Shown here: one piece after another, positions 42,398 through 50,953 of the stretch | Numbering within the stretch: position 1 is the first letter of the stretch | How the letters are laid out: the number at the start of each line of letters is the position of its first letter | NCBI GenBank assembly: GCA_964440115.1 | Contig: CAYTPV010000001.1 | Span: 186,001 to 250,000, forward strand | DNA length: 64,000 nucleotides | From: JAEWWD01 sp964440115 | GTDB taxonomy: Bacteria; Bacillota; Clostridia; Christensenellales; CAG-138 | Direction: 5' to 3' | Position numbers and translations under genes: made by a program | Notes under the pieces: model-generated | The model's input: only the letters and a program-made list of their open reading frames with translations | The model's database searches: none | Told to the model about the DNA's origin: nothing

Positions 42398-42811
42398 ATG
42401 AGGGTTTGGAATAGCTTCCAGCTTGTTTTCACCGCAATCGGCGGTGGGATCGGCTGGTTTGTGGGAGGGGTGGACGGTGTGCTGATTGCGCTTATAGCCG
42501 TGGTGATGATTGATTATATGACCGGAGTGATGTGCGCCATCGTCGACAAAAAGCTCTCCAGCGAAGTCGGCGCGAAAGGCATCTTCAAGAAGGTGCTGAT
42601 ATTCGCTCTCGTTGGCGTTGCGCACATGATTGACAGCCAGGTGATCGGAACCGGGAGTATGCTTCGTACTGCCGTGATCTTTTTCTATCTGAGCAACGAG
42701 GGAATCTCGATCGTGGAAAACGCATCACGATTGGGCGTGCCCGTACCGGACAAACTGCGAGGGTTACTCGCACAGCTTGCGAAGAAAGGCGATAAAAACG
42801 ATGCTGAATAA
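42398..42811 (+). CDS. phage holin (toxin-secretion/lysis holin family)
   Basis: 137 residues with three or four hydrophobic spans (LVFTAIGGGIGWFVGGVDGV, LIALIAVVMIDYMTGVMCAI, VLIFALVGVAHMIDSQVIGT, TAVIFFYLSNEGISIVENAS) and a charged tail. The DYMTG motif and NEGISIVEN end are typical of the phi LC3/Phage_holin_4 group. It forms the membrane lesion that lets the endolysin out. The start of the endolysin lies 11 bases inside this gene. Confidence 0.94.
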   Translation: MRVWNSFQLVFTAIGGGIGWFVGGVDGVLIALIAVVMIDYMTGVMCAIVDKKLSSEVGAKGIFKKVLIFALVGVAHMIDSQVIGTGSMLRTAVIFFYLSNEGISIVENASRLGVPVPDKLRGLLAQLAKKGDKNDAE

Positions 42812-43538
42812 GTTCATATCGTATCTTGAGGAACAGGTTAAAAACCATAGCATCTATGTTTGGGGCGGGCAGGGCGAGCAGGGGCGTCAGATCAACGAAG
42901 AATGGATATGCAGGCGAGAGAACAGTACGGCTAACGCCGCAAGGACAATCGCCTTCTGGCGCAAACAGGTGCTCGCAGGTTATGGCGAAGTACTGCGTGC
43001 TTTCGACTGCTCGGGGCTCGCCATGTATTTCTTATTAAAGGAAGGCTTACTGAACAGGGATACGACAGCAAATGGTTTACTGGAGAAATGTATAAAAATA
43101 CGAAAGGACGAGCTACAGCCCGGCGATTTTGTATTCAAGATGGATGCCAAAGGGAAAGCGTATCATGTGGGGTACGTAGCAGACGATGCCCTGAACGTCA
43201 TTGAGGCGCAGGGCCGCGATGCCGGGGTGATCAAGAGACCGCTCAAGGGCTGGAATGCATATGGCAGACCCCCCTTTTTTAATGCCGATGTAACCCCAAC
43301 GCCTGCGCCCAAAAGCCGCATACTGACGTTGGCAAAACCCTACATGCAAGGGACGGACGTAGCCTCGTTACAAACAGCCCTTAAAAAGCGCGGGTATTCC
43401 GTTGGGTCAATTGATGGCATATTTGGTTCACGTACAGATAAAGCCGTGCGCAAATTCCAAAGGAATGCCAAGCTCGTGGTGGATGGTAAGGCCGGGCCTA
43501 AGACCAACGCCGCGCTTGGCTTGGAGTGGCTCGGGTAA
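42801..43538 (+). CDS. endolysin: NlpC/P60 peptidase plus peptidoglycan-binding domain
   Basis: 245 residues. Residues about 10-165 are an NlpC/P60-type Cys peptidase: catalytic Cys near 69 in RAFDCSGLAMYF and His near 121 in KAYHVGYVADDA. Residues about 185-240 are a PG_binding_1 domain (DVASLQTALKKRGYSVGSID, GIFGSRTDKAVRKFQRNAKL). It cuts peptide cross-links in the cell wall. No signal peptide, so release depends on the holin. ATG 42801 lies within the holin end. Confidence 0.94.
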   Translation: MLNKFISYLEEQVKNHSIYVWGGQGEQGRQINEEWICRRENSTANAARTIAFWRKQVLAGYGEVLRAFDCSGLAMYFLLKEGLLNRDTTANGLLEKCIKIRKDELQPGDFVFKMDAKGKAYHVGYVADDALNVIEAQGRDAGVIKRPLKGWNAYGRPPFFNADVTPTPAPKSRILTLAKPYMQGTDVASLQTALKKRGYSVGSIDGIFGSRTDKAVRKFQRNAKLVVDGKAGPKTNAALGLEWLG

Positions 43539-43597
43539 AAATGCACAAAGGATGTGGGCGCTGCGGTATGTAGCGCCCCTTTCATATTGGGGCACAT

Positions 43598-44035
43598 ATG
43601 ACGGCAGCACAAAAACAACAGATAAAGCAAATGCGCCGGGACGGTGCGGGCTATGGAAAGATAGCCACAATTCTCGGTATTTCCAAAGAAGCCATAAAGT
43701 CCTTTTGTCGGCGCAACATGATACCGAGCAACGTACAAGACACGTCGGTTGACAGTGTCGCTACGATAACCACTAAGGCATTGGATGGCGTCGCATGCAA
43801 GCAATGCGGCAAGCGCCTCATCCAACAGCCCAAGCATAAACCAAAGCGGTTTTGCTCGGATGAATGCCGCCTTTCGTGGTGGCGCGACCATGATAATCAG
43901 CTCAACAAGAAAGCCATGTATACCATCCGTTGCGCAGGCTGCGGCCAGACGTTTGAGAGCTACGGTAACAAGGCCCGCAAATACTGCGGGCATGCCTGTT
44001 ATATTAAGAATCGGTTTGGAGAGGTCGGCACATGA
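43598..44035 (+). CDS. HTH plus zinc-finger protein beside the recombinases
   Basis: 145 residues. Residues 1-45 are a sigma-like helix-turn-helix (KQMRRDGAGYGKIATILGIS, KEAIKSFCRRNMIP). Two zinc-knuckle pairs follow: CKQCGKRL with FCSDECRLSWW, and CAGCGQTF with KYCGHACYIKN. Such proteins accompany large serine recombinases in clostridial prophages and transposons and may regulate or guide them; a recombination directionality role is possible but not shown. The stop overlaps the next start (ATGA). Confidence 0.8.
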   Translation: MTAAQKQQIKQMRRDGAGYGKIATILGISKEAIKSFCRRNMIPSNVQDTSVDSVATITTKALDGVACKQCGKRLIQQPKHKPKRFCSDECRLSWWRDHDNQLNKKAMYTIRCAGCGQTFESYGNKARKYCGHACYIKNRFGEVGT

Positions 44036-44193
44036 CCAAAGAGCAATTTGATCGTGAAAAGAACTATCAGACAGCTATGTCCATAGCCCGCAATCTACGC
44101 CGGCAGGCCCTTATTAATGAAAAGGAATACCGTAAAATTCGGTCGATATTTCTCAGGAAATATCAGCCCATTATCGGCGCTTTGAGCGTATAA
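44032..44193 (+). CDS. small SHOCT-like protein in the recombinase operon
   Basis: 53 residues: TKEQFDREKNYQTAMSIARN, LINEKEYRKIRSIFLRKYQP, then IIGALSV. The LI-x-EKEYRKI-x-FLRKYQP pattern is the short helical SHOCT motif found in proteins next to clostridial serine recombinases. It overlaps the previous stop. Function unknown; small size and charge would suit a protein cofactor such as a directionality factor. Confidence 0.78.
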   Translation: MTKEQFDREKNYQTAMSIARNLRRQALINEKEYRKIRSIFLRKYQPIIGALSV

Positions 44194-44252
44194 TCCGGTT
44201 GATACTCCCTCCAATCAGAGGTAATATGTCAACCTGAAAGGGAGGGAACATA

Positions 44253-45578
44253 ATGATTGTACGAAAGATCGCGGTTGCCCCGCCACTACCCAAGCGAAAG
44301 CGTGTGGCCGCATATGCCCGAGTATCAAGTGACAAAGACGCTATGCTTCATTCGCTCTCAGCACAAGTCAGCTATTACAGCGATTACATCCAGAAACACC
44401 CAGGTTGGGAATACGTAGGCGTGTATACGGACGAAGCCATTACCGGTACCAAGGATGCCCGCCCAAACTTTCAACGGCTTCTCGCGGATTGTCGGGCAGG
44501 CACGGTTGATATGGTAATCACCAAATCGATTTCCCGATTTGCCCGGAACACCATCACAATGCTAGAGGCTGTACGAAAACTCAAAGCGCTGAACATAGAC
44601 GTCTGGTTTGAAAAAGAGAATATCCACAGTTTAAGCGGGGATGGCGAGCTGATGCTTACCATCCTCGCTTCTTTTGCGCAGGAGGAGAGCCGCTCGGTTA
44701 GCGAAAACTGCAAATGGCGAATACGGAATCGTTTTCGGGACGGCGAACTGGTCGGCTTGAGTTATATGTACGGCTATCGCATATCCAAAGGCGTGGTCAC
44801 AGTCGACCCAGCAGAGGCCGCGATTGTCCAGAAGGCTTTCCAATGGTGTATCGAAGGCATGGGCGCAGAGACGATTGCAAAGCAACTTAATTCTCAGGGT
44901 ATATTCCAGAGGCGCGGAGGCGAGTGGTCAGGGGCTCGCATACTGCGGCTGCTGCACAACGAAAAATATTCGGGCAACGCGCTGCTGCAGAAAAGCTATG
45001 TGGCCGACCACTTGACCAAGAAGGAGCTTCCAAACAAAGGCCGGCTTCCGATGTACTATGCGGAAGACACCCACCCCGCTATCATAGACCGGGGCACATT
45101 TGAAAAGGTACAGGCGATACTCGAAAGAAACAGAATAAGTAACAATATCTCCAAGGATACCCCTTTGCGATATCCCTTCTCCGGCATGATCCAATGTGGT
45201 CATTGCGGGCGTAAATTCAAGCGCGTCGTATGCCACGGCAAGCCGTACTGGCAATGCACGACTTACCTTAGGAATGGCAAATCTTCCTGCCCTGCCAAGC
45301 AGATACCTGAAGATATCCTGCTGGCGCTTTCGGCACACGCGCTCGGGTTGTCCACATTCGATGAGGCGGCTTTTACCAAACAAATTCAAGAGCTGCGCAT
45401 ACCCTCACCGGATAGGGTAGACTTTGTGTTCCACGATGGCCATATCGTGGAGCGGGAATGGCAGGATAAATCCCGTCGCGACAGTTGGGATGATATCGCA
45501 AAAAACAGGGCACGTCAGCGTCAGATGGATTACATGGAAAGGACGAACAGCCAATGCAAACAGGTGCCTCAAGGGTAA
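44253..45578 (+). CDS. large serine recombinase 1 (resolvase + recombinase + zinc ribbon)
   Basis: 441 residues. Catalytic Ser25 in AAYARVSSDKD; the resolvase domain continues with ITKSISRFARNTITMLEAVR and FAQEESRSVSENCKWRIRNR. The recombinase domain follows (GYRISKGVVTVDPAEAAIVQ, LLHNEKYSGNALLQKSYVAD). A zinc ribbon has CGHCGRKF and a later Cys pair. The coiled-coil end is short compared with recombinase 2. GGGAGGG lies ahead of ATG 44253. It overlaps recombinase 2 by 25 bases, so the two are probably made together. Confidence 0.94.
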   Translation: MIVRKIAVAPPLPKRKRVAAYARVSSDKDAMLHSLSAQVSYYSDYIQKHPGWEYVGVYTDEAITGTKDARPNFQRLLADCRAGTVDMVITKSISRFARNTITMLEAVRKLKALNIDVWFEKENIHSLSGDGELMLTILASFAQEESRSVSENCKWRIRNRFRDGELVGLSYMYGYRISKGVVTVDPAEAAIVQKAFQWCIEGMGAETIAKQLNSQGIFQRRGGEWSGARILRLLHNEKYSGNALLQKSYVADHLTKKELPNKGRLPMYYAEDTHPAIIDRGTFEKVQAILERNRISNNISKDTPLRYPFSGMIQCGHCGRKFKRVVCHGKPYWQCTTYLRNGKSSCPAKQIPEDILLALSAHALGLSTFDEAAFTKQIQELRIPSPDRVDFVFHDGHIVEREWQDKSRRDSWDDIAKNRARQRQMDYMERTNSQCKQVPQG

Positions 45579-47155
45579 CCGTAATCCCTGCATATGCAAG
45601 GCAGTCCACCGCAGGACCGGTGGGGCTTGCAACAAAAAAGCGCGTGGCGGCTTACGCGCGCGTATCCACTGATAACGAAGAACAACTTACTAGTTATGAG
45701 GCGCAGGTGGACTACTACACCCGACACATCAAGGAAAGGGACGAATGGACGTTTGTCGAGGTCTATACCGACGAGGGTATTTCCGCTACCAGCACAAAAC
45801 GCCGCGATGGATTCAAGCGTATGATACAGGATGCACTGAGCGGGAAAATCGACCTCATCCTCACGAAGTCGGTTAGCCGGTTTGCGCGCAACACCGTGGA
45901 TACCCTCACCACCGTTCGGCAGCTCAAAGAAAAGGGCGTTGAAGTATACTTCGAAAAGGAAAACATCTACACGCTGGACAGCAAGGGCGAACTGCTCATT
46001 ACCATAATGAGCTCGCTAGCGCAGGAGGAAAGCCGCTCCATTTCCGAGAACGTCACATGGGGCCAGCGCAAGCGGTTTGCCGACGGCAAGGTCAGCCTTC
46101 CCTACAAACAGTTCCTCGGATATGAGAAAGGGCCGGATGGCCGGCCCAAGATAATAGAAAAGGAAGCTGCGGTTGTTCGGCAGATTTACAAGCTATTCCT
46201 AGAGGGGCGCTCGGTTTCATATATCGCAAATCACTTGTCCGAAAGGCACATCCCTACCCCATCCGGTAAGCAGCAGTGGCGGACGAGTACAGTAGAAAGC
46301 ATTCTCACTAACGAAAAATACAAGGGTGATGCCATTCTGCAAAAAAGCTTCACCGTAGATTTTCTGACCAAAAAGCACAAGGTCAACGAAGGCGAGATAC
46401 CCCAATATTATGTGGAGAACAGCCATCCCGCTATCGTTTCTTCCGATGTTTTCGATATGGTGCAGGAGGAGATGCGCAAGCGAAAGCAGACTGGTTCATA
46501 CTCCAGTGGTTCGAACTGTTTTGCAGGAAAAATTGTATGCGGCGAATGCGGCGGCACCTACGGCAGCAAGGTATGGCACTCCACCTCCAAGTATCGCCGA
46601 ACCATATGGCAATGCAATCACAAATTCCAGAATGAGCATAAATGCTCAACGCCACATCTATATGAAGAAGACATAAGACGAGCATTCGTGGGGGCTTACA
46701 ACAGCCTAATTACCAACAAGGATGAGATTCTTCAGGAATACAGCATCATCCTTGACACGCTCATGGACACCCGCGCGCTGGATACGGAAAGCGGGAAGAT
46801 CTGCGGCGAGCAGGTGGGTATTGCCGCTGCAATACAACAACTGGTCAACGAAAACGCCAGCACGGCAATCAGCCAAGAAGAATATGAACGCCGATATGAT
46901 GCGCTCGCCGTGCGGTATGACACGGCCGAGCAGCGGCTTGCTGAGATTGCGGGGCAAAAGCGGGAACGCGCTACACGGCGAGAGAAAATTGCATTGGTGC
47001 TGAAGCGGCTCTCGGTAAACAGCGAATTGGTTACCGAGTTCGACGAGGAACTTTGGAACGTGGTCGTGGAAAGGGTTATTGTAAGATCAGCGGGAGCAGT
47101 TATATTTATTATGCGGGATGGGCAGGAGGTTGAGTGGAAGATCGAGTATAGATGA
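45554..47155 (+). CDS. large serine recombinase 2 (prophage integrase candidate)
   Basis: 533 residues. Catalytic Ser38 in AAYARVSTDNEEQ after an unusual N-terminal extension of about 30 residues; then ILTKSVSRFARNTVDTLTTV, LAQEESRSISENVTWGQRKR, the recombinase domain (LEGRSVSYIANHLSERHIPT) and a zinc ribbon (CGECGGTYGSK with CNHKF..C). The long coiled-coil end (EEYERRYDALAVRYDTAEQR) is usual for integrases that choose between att sites. As the last phage gene, it is the likely integrase, alone or with recombinase 1. Confidence 0.94.
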   Translation: MQTGASRVTVIPAYARQSTAGPVGLATKKRVAAYARVSTDNEEQLTSYEAQVDYYTRHIKERDEWTFVEVYTDEGISATSTKRRDGFKRMIQDALSGKIDLILTKSVSRFARNTVDTLTTVRQLKEKGVEVYFEKENIYTLDSKGELLITIMSSLAQEESRSISENVTWGQRKRFADGKVSLPYKQFLGYEKGPDGRPKIIEKEAAVVRQIYKLFLEGRSVSYIANHLSERHIPTPSGKQQWRTSTVESILTNEKYKGDAILQKSFTVDFLTKKHKVNEGEIPQYYVENSHPAIVSSDVFDMVQEEMRKRKQTGSYSSGSNCFAGKIVCGECGGTYGSKVWHSTSKYRRTIWQCNHKFQNEHKCSTPHLYEEDIRRAFVGAYNSLITNKDEILQEYSIILDTLMDTRALDTESGKICGEQVGIAAAIQQLVNENASTAISQEEYERRYDALAVRYDTAEQRLAEIAGQKRERATRREKIALVLKRLSVNSELVTEFDEELWNVVVERVIVRSAGAVIFIMRDGQEVEWKIEYR

Positions 47156-47352
47156 TATCCGTAGGCGGTTTGGGCATGGATCTGTGAAGCGTGCAATGTT
47201 GCTTAAGGATTCGGTCCTTGATCCTAATACGAACGATCCAGCATCTCCAAATCCGTTTTATTGAAATCGTATCCGGTGTATGATAATATTTGCATAAATT
47301 AAATCTATTTATACTTTGGTATCATATTTTTGAAGGGTTCGGGGATATTCGG

Positions 47353-49722
47353 ATGAAACGCGGACTGATCATTCTGGTCATCACGGCGATACTGGTCTTT
47401 ATGGTGCACCCTACCGTCGCACAAGCGGCAGGTTACGCCATAGGCGATGGCGATACGCTTGATTTATCAACGGGGACGCTGATGCACGCAGACAGTTCCA
47501 CGGAGACATATTCCATTGCGGACGGCGATACCGTTTCTGTTGCGGCGGGCGCGACAGCGACGATCACCGGCTCAAAGAACGTGGGGATCTGGTGCGGCGG
47601 AGGCGTTACGCTGACGCTGGATGGCGTCACAATCAATAACAGCGCAGGAAGCGCGCTCACCTTCACGAGCATCGGCAACACACTGATCCTCGCGAATGCA
47701 TCCGCGCTGACGGGCGCAAGCGGCGCGGCGGCGATTCGCGTTGAGGGCTCAACTACGCTTGAGATCAGAGGCAGCGGCTCCCTGAATGCCCAAGGCGGCT
47801 TTTACGCCGCGGGTATCGGCGGCAACAATGGATTCGACTGCGGCAACATCGCGATCACCGGGGGAACGATAAACACTGAAAGCGGCTTCTATGGAGGAGG
47901 CGCAGGACTGGGCGGCGGCTACGGCGCCGGCTTTGGCCACATTGCGATCTCCGGTACGGCGCATGTAACCGCGGTGGGAAGCGGCGGCGCAGGGGTGGGC
48001 AGCGGCGCAGGGAGCAGCAGCAGCGGTACGATCACGATTTCGGGCGGTACGGTGAACGCAACGGGCAAACCGTTATATTTCGACCCCACCGGTACTGTTT
48101 GCGGTGCTGCCGGGATCGGTGGCGGTATCTGGAGCGACGGTGGCACGATCACGATTTCGGGCGGTACGGTAATCGCACAGAGCAGCAATTATGGGGCGGG
48201 TATCGGCACCGGCGACACCGACGGTTTCCCTTGGTTTTACAACAATACCGTAATCACGATATCAGGCGGCAATGTGACTGCCCTGGGCGGCGGCCAGGGC
48301 GGCGGCGCGGGCATTGGCGGCGGATACCTTTCTGACGGAGGCACGATCCGTATCACCGGCGGCACAGTCAACGCGTCGAGCAACGGCTATGCCTCGGGCA
48401 TTGGCGGCGGCGCGGGCATCGACGGCGACTACTTCGGCAGCAGCACCACAATCGAGGTTACCGGAGGCATCATATACGCAATGAGAGGCAATGGCGCGGA
48501 TTACGACATTGGCAGCTTTTCCGGCAGCAGCCTTTCCGGCGGTTTTTCCGAAACAATCTCAATTTCCGGCGGCGCGGGTGTGTTTCTCGGAACAGACAGC
48601 ATCAGTCCCTCGCTCGCGACCACCACTCATACGCATTACGGGGTTACCGCCGCGCAGATCGCGGGCGGCAAGTTTATGGGGGTGCCGGTAGCGGATTGGA
48701 CAGCGCCTTACGGCGCGTATTTAGCCGGGTATACGCTGGAATATGATGCGAACAGCGGCGTTGGGACAACACCCGCTGCGGTCGCGCAGGCCGTCGGTAC
48801 AGCAGACGTTGTGGCATCGGGCGACGCCCTTACGAAGGAATGCTACACGTTTAGCGGCTGGAATACAGCGGCGGATGGCAGCGGCGACACTTACGAGCCG
48901 GGCGACACGTTCACCTTCGCGGGAGCCGCGACGTTGTTTGCGCAGTGGACGGGCAACCCCTATATGGTTAAATACGACGCGAACGGCGGTACAGGCTCGA
49001 TGAGCGATAGTGTCTTTACATATGGCACATCTCAGGAACTAGCTTTAAACAGCTTTACGCGCACCGGGTACACCTTCGCGGGGTGGGCGGAAAGCGCGGA
49101 CGGCGCTGTGATTTACACTGATGCACAAAGCGTGAAGAATCTGACTACGGAGGACAACGGCACGGTCACGCTGTACGCGCAGTGGACGCGGGAGGCAGGC
49201 GGTATGACCAGCCGTAACGACGATACCCCGCCACGTGTGGTGACAGACCCGGCCACAGATGTTACTGTTTTCGGCGCGACACTATCGGGCGAAGTGCTCC
49301 CGGGGAGCCCGCTCGTATCTGAGCGCGGTTTTGTTATCGGCACAGCCGTCAATCCCGCTATCGGCCAGGAAGGGGTCATACGGATTGCGGCGGGCAGCGG
49401 CACGGGTAGCTTTACGGCAACCCCCTGGGACCTTGCGCAGGAGACGGTCTACTATGTGCGTGCTTACGCAATCAGCACCGACGGCGTCGGTTACGGCGCG
49501 TCCGTTGCTTTCCAAACTGCGGATTTTGTTATTCCAAAGACGGGGGACGGCTGCCGGCCCGCGGGCTGGGTATTTTGCGGCGCGCTTGCGGCAGTCTATG
49601 TTATGACGATTGCATGGTATAAATGGCGTCGGTCAAAGATGGTACTGTCAAGAATTATGCGCAAAATGGAACGAATCCAAAGGTTTGACGCTCAGCTGAC
49701 GGCGGAATCCATATCCGCCTGA
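47353..49722 (+). CDS. secreted beta-helix surface protein with sortase-like IPKTGD motif
   Basis: 789 residues. Signal peptide (RGLIILVITAILVFMVHPTV, AQA). Residues about 60-420 are many Gly/Ser-rich beta-helix repeats with the recurring core GTITISGGTV and AAGIGG. Two Listeria-Bacteroides (Flg_new) repeats follow (YDANSGVG, YDANGGTGSMSD, FTRTGYTFAGWAESADG, LYAQW), then a fibronectin-like module. Near residue 725 is IPKTGD, then a hydrophobic span (AGWVFCGALAAVYVMTIAWY) and KWRR. This resembles a wall-anchoring signal, though 30 charged residues follow the membrane span, unusual for sortase substrates. Likely role: adhesion or glycan contact. The ribosome site is poor. Confidence 0.85.
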   Translation: MKRGLIILVITAILVFMVHPTVAQAAGYAIGDGDTLDLSTGTLMHADSSTETYSIADGDTVSVAAGATATITGSKNVGIWCGGGVTLTLDGVTINNSAGSALTFTSIGNTLILANASALTGASGAAAIRVEGSTTLEIRGSGSLNAQGGFYAAGIGGNNGFDCGNIAITGGTINTESGFYGGGAGLGGGYGAGFGHIAISGTAHVTAVGSGGAGVGSGAGSSSSGTITISGGTVNATGKPLYFDPTGTVCGAAGIGGGIWSDGGTITISGGTVIAQSSNYGAGIGTGDTDGFPWFYNNTVITISGGNVTALGGGQGGGAGIGGGYLSDGGTIRITGGTVNASSNGYASGIGGGAGIDGDYFGSSTTIEVTGGIIYAMRGNGADYDIGSFSGSSLSGGFSETISISGGAGVFLGTDSISPSLATTTHTHYGVTAAQIAGGKFMGVPVADWTAPYGAYLAGYTLEYDANSGVGTTPAAVAQAVGTADVVASGDALTKECYTFSGWNTAADGSGDTYEPGDTFTFAGAATLFAQWTGNPYMVKYDANGGTGSMSDSVFTYGTSQELALNSFTRTGYTFAGWAESADGAVIYTDAQSVKNLTTEDNGTVTLYAQWTREAGGMTSRNDDTPPRVVTDPATDVTVFGATLSGEVLPGSPLVSERGFVIGTAVNPAIGQEGVIRIAAGSGTGSFTATPWDLAQETVYYVRAYAISTDGVGYGASVAFQTADFVIPKTGDGCRPAGWVFCGALAAVYVMTIAWYKWRRSKMVLSRIMRKMERIQRFDAQLTAESISA

Positions 49723-49725
49723 GCC

Positions 49726-50090
49726 TCAAGGTGTTTCATGTTTATGTAGTTTGTTGCCCCATTGCGTACCTGCGACATGTCGCAGGCGGGCGCAGAACAT
49801 GAGAGCGGAGTTGCCATCCGGGAATGTACCGACCACCCGAGTTCTGCGGCGGATCTCTCGGTTCAGCCGTTCAATTACGTTGTTGGTGCGGATGCGCAGC
49901 CAATGCTCGTATGGGAATTCCATATAGGTCAAGGTTTCCTCAATGCTATCTTCCACCTTTTTTTCCGCTTGCTTGAGTTCATATCCTGTAAATCTTCGGC
50001 AACCTGCCGAGCCTTTCACGCGCGGTGGTTTTGTTCTCCTGCGCACGAATCGCTTTGAGCATCTTAGCAACCAAGCGCGTATCGATACAT
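49726..50090 (-). pseudogene. IS256-type (mutator) transposase, C-terminal remnant with frameshift
   Basis: The frame ending at 49726 encodes KKVEDSIEETLTYMEFPYEH, WLRIRTNNVIERLNREIRRR, TRVVGTFPDGNSALMFCARL, RHVAGTQWGNK, the well-known C-terminus of a group of IS256-like transposases. The preceding part (VAKMLKAIRAQENKTTARER) lies in another frame, so there is a shift near 50010. The N-terminal two thirds with the first catalytic Asp residues are missing. It is a dead fragment. Confidence 0.88.
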
Positions 50091-50142
50091 TCCCGCCTCA
50101 TACCGATATGGAGAAGCCATGCGGCCGACTTGGTCGGAGAGT

Positions 50143-50653
50143 ATGTTATACAACTATGGACTGAACGCTTGGTTTGGGTTAGACAGCTCATACTCAGCAT
50201 CATGTTTGGATTGCGCGATGTAAGTTTCGTAGCGCAACGCTTGCAATGCAATGATGCTGAAATTGGACAAATAGTAGGAAGCGTTTTTGGCATGGAAGCA
50301 GGGAACAATTTACTGAACTTCTTGATAAATATGTACAAAGTTTAATCGAAGTTGCGTCAACGACTAAATCAGGAGAGAATACTGATCTTCTTATGCAAAA
50401 TTGGCTTAGCATTGTTGAGGAAATAGCGGATTTCCTATTTCAAATAAACCCATATTGGGAAAAATCGGCAGTAGAATCCTTGATTCGTAACCAATTACAA
50501 CTGCAGTACGATCTTGCTTTGCAACTGAAGAAGGAGAATTTTCAACAAGGCATAGCCAATTTTGATCTTGGTTATGATAACGCACGCAAAGCCGCCCAAC
50601 TCACGATATATGGTATTGAAGATGTATTTGGGTCAGAGTTGTGGTGTACTTGA
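50143..50653 (+). pseudogene. frameshifted remnant of a conserved clostridial protein
   Basis: In one frame 50143-50300 reads LWTERLVWVRQLILSIMFGL, RDVSFVAQRLQCNDAEIGQI, VGSVFGMEAGN; the next frame continues QFTELLDKYVQSLIEVASTT, LMQNWLSIVEEIADFLFQIN, PYWEKSAVESLIRNQLQLQY to TGA at 50653. Joined, it matches a clostridial family of about 160 residues that I remember by its LW-x-x-H-x-x-WTR..NPYW pattern and whose function is unknown to me. One base has been gained or lost near 50300-50308, and the 5' end abuts the transposase fragment. It is probably non-functional. Confidence 0.6.
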
Positions 50654-50704
50654 CGTTCAGGAACTGCCTACGAGGCTGTTGTGCTGCTGCCTGTCTCGCC
50701 ATAA

Positions 50705-50941
50705 CTATTTACCCTCCATAAACCATCGACCCTCTTCATCGTACAAAAATACAACCTTGCCGTAGATCTCACAGGTGTACCTCATACCAGTTCCGCCAGC
50801 CCTGTAGCTGGCTGCCTTGCGGATGTCGAGGATATTGTCAATTCCAAATTTTCGACCGTCCGGCCAGATCACTCCCAGAGGCTGTGTTCTACCATCCTGG
50901 TGGCAGATGGCGAGTACGCTGACGTATACTTTGTCCGACAC
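50705..50941 (-). CDS. small protein translated with the Y-family polymerase
   Basis: 78 residues from GTG 50941, with AAGGAGG 7 bases upstream and the polymerase stop 12 bases before its start. KVYVSVLAICHQDGRTQPLG, VIWPDGRKFGIDNILDIRKA, GTGMRYTCEIYGKVVFLYDE: a small beta-rich fold. Similar genes commonly sit downstream of this type of Y-family polymerase in Firmicutes; their function is unknown. Being in the same LexA-controlled operon suggests a role in translesion synthesis. Confidence 0.8.
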   Translation of the reverse strand: MSDKVYVSVLAICHQDGRTQPLGVIWPDGRKFGIDNILDIRKAASYRAGGTGMRYTCEIYGKVVFLYDEEGRWFMEGK

Positions 50942-50953
50942 AGAGAAGCCTCC

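Larger units (their letters stand above)
11620..47155. mobile_element. HK97-type siphovirus prophage, apparently complete (about 35.5 kb)
   Basis: Modules occur in canonical order: ImmA/XRE lysogeny control, early sigma-like gene, replication, late switch, HNH-TerS-TerL packaging, portal-protease-capsid, connectors, tail tube, G/GT chaperones, tape measure, Dit, Tal-like, fibre, holin, endolysin, and two large serine recombinases at the right end. No structural gene looks broken apart from an odd TerL start. Boundaries given are the outermost phage genes; att sites were not found, as expected for serine integrases whose cores can be two bases. One cargo gene (DMT transporter, 29657-30568) is inserted backwards in the packaging module. 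Confidence 0.9.

Noticed and set aside
11600..47220. Possible att core TGGGCA near 11605 and 47178
   Set aside because: Only six shared bases with loose flanking similarity; short identities like this are common. The prophage ends need an empty-site comparison.
47760..48560. CRISPR-like or DNA satellite array in the Gly-rich repeats of the surface gene
   Set aside because: The repeats are degenerate codons for beta-helix protein motifs, not exact DNA repeats with spacers.
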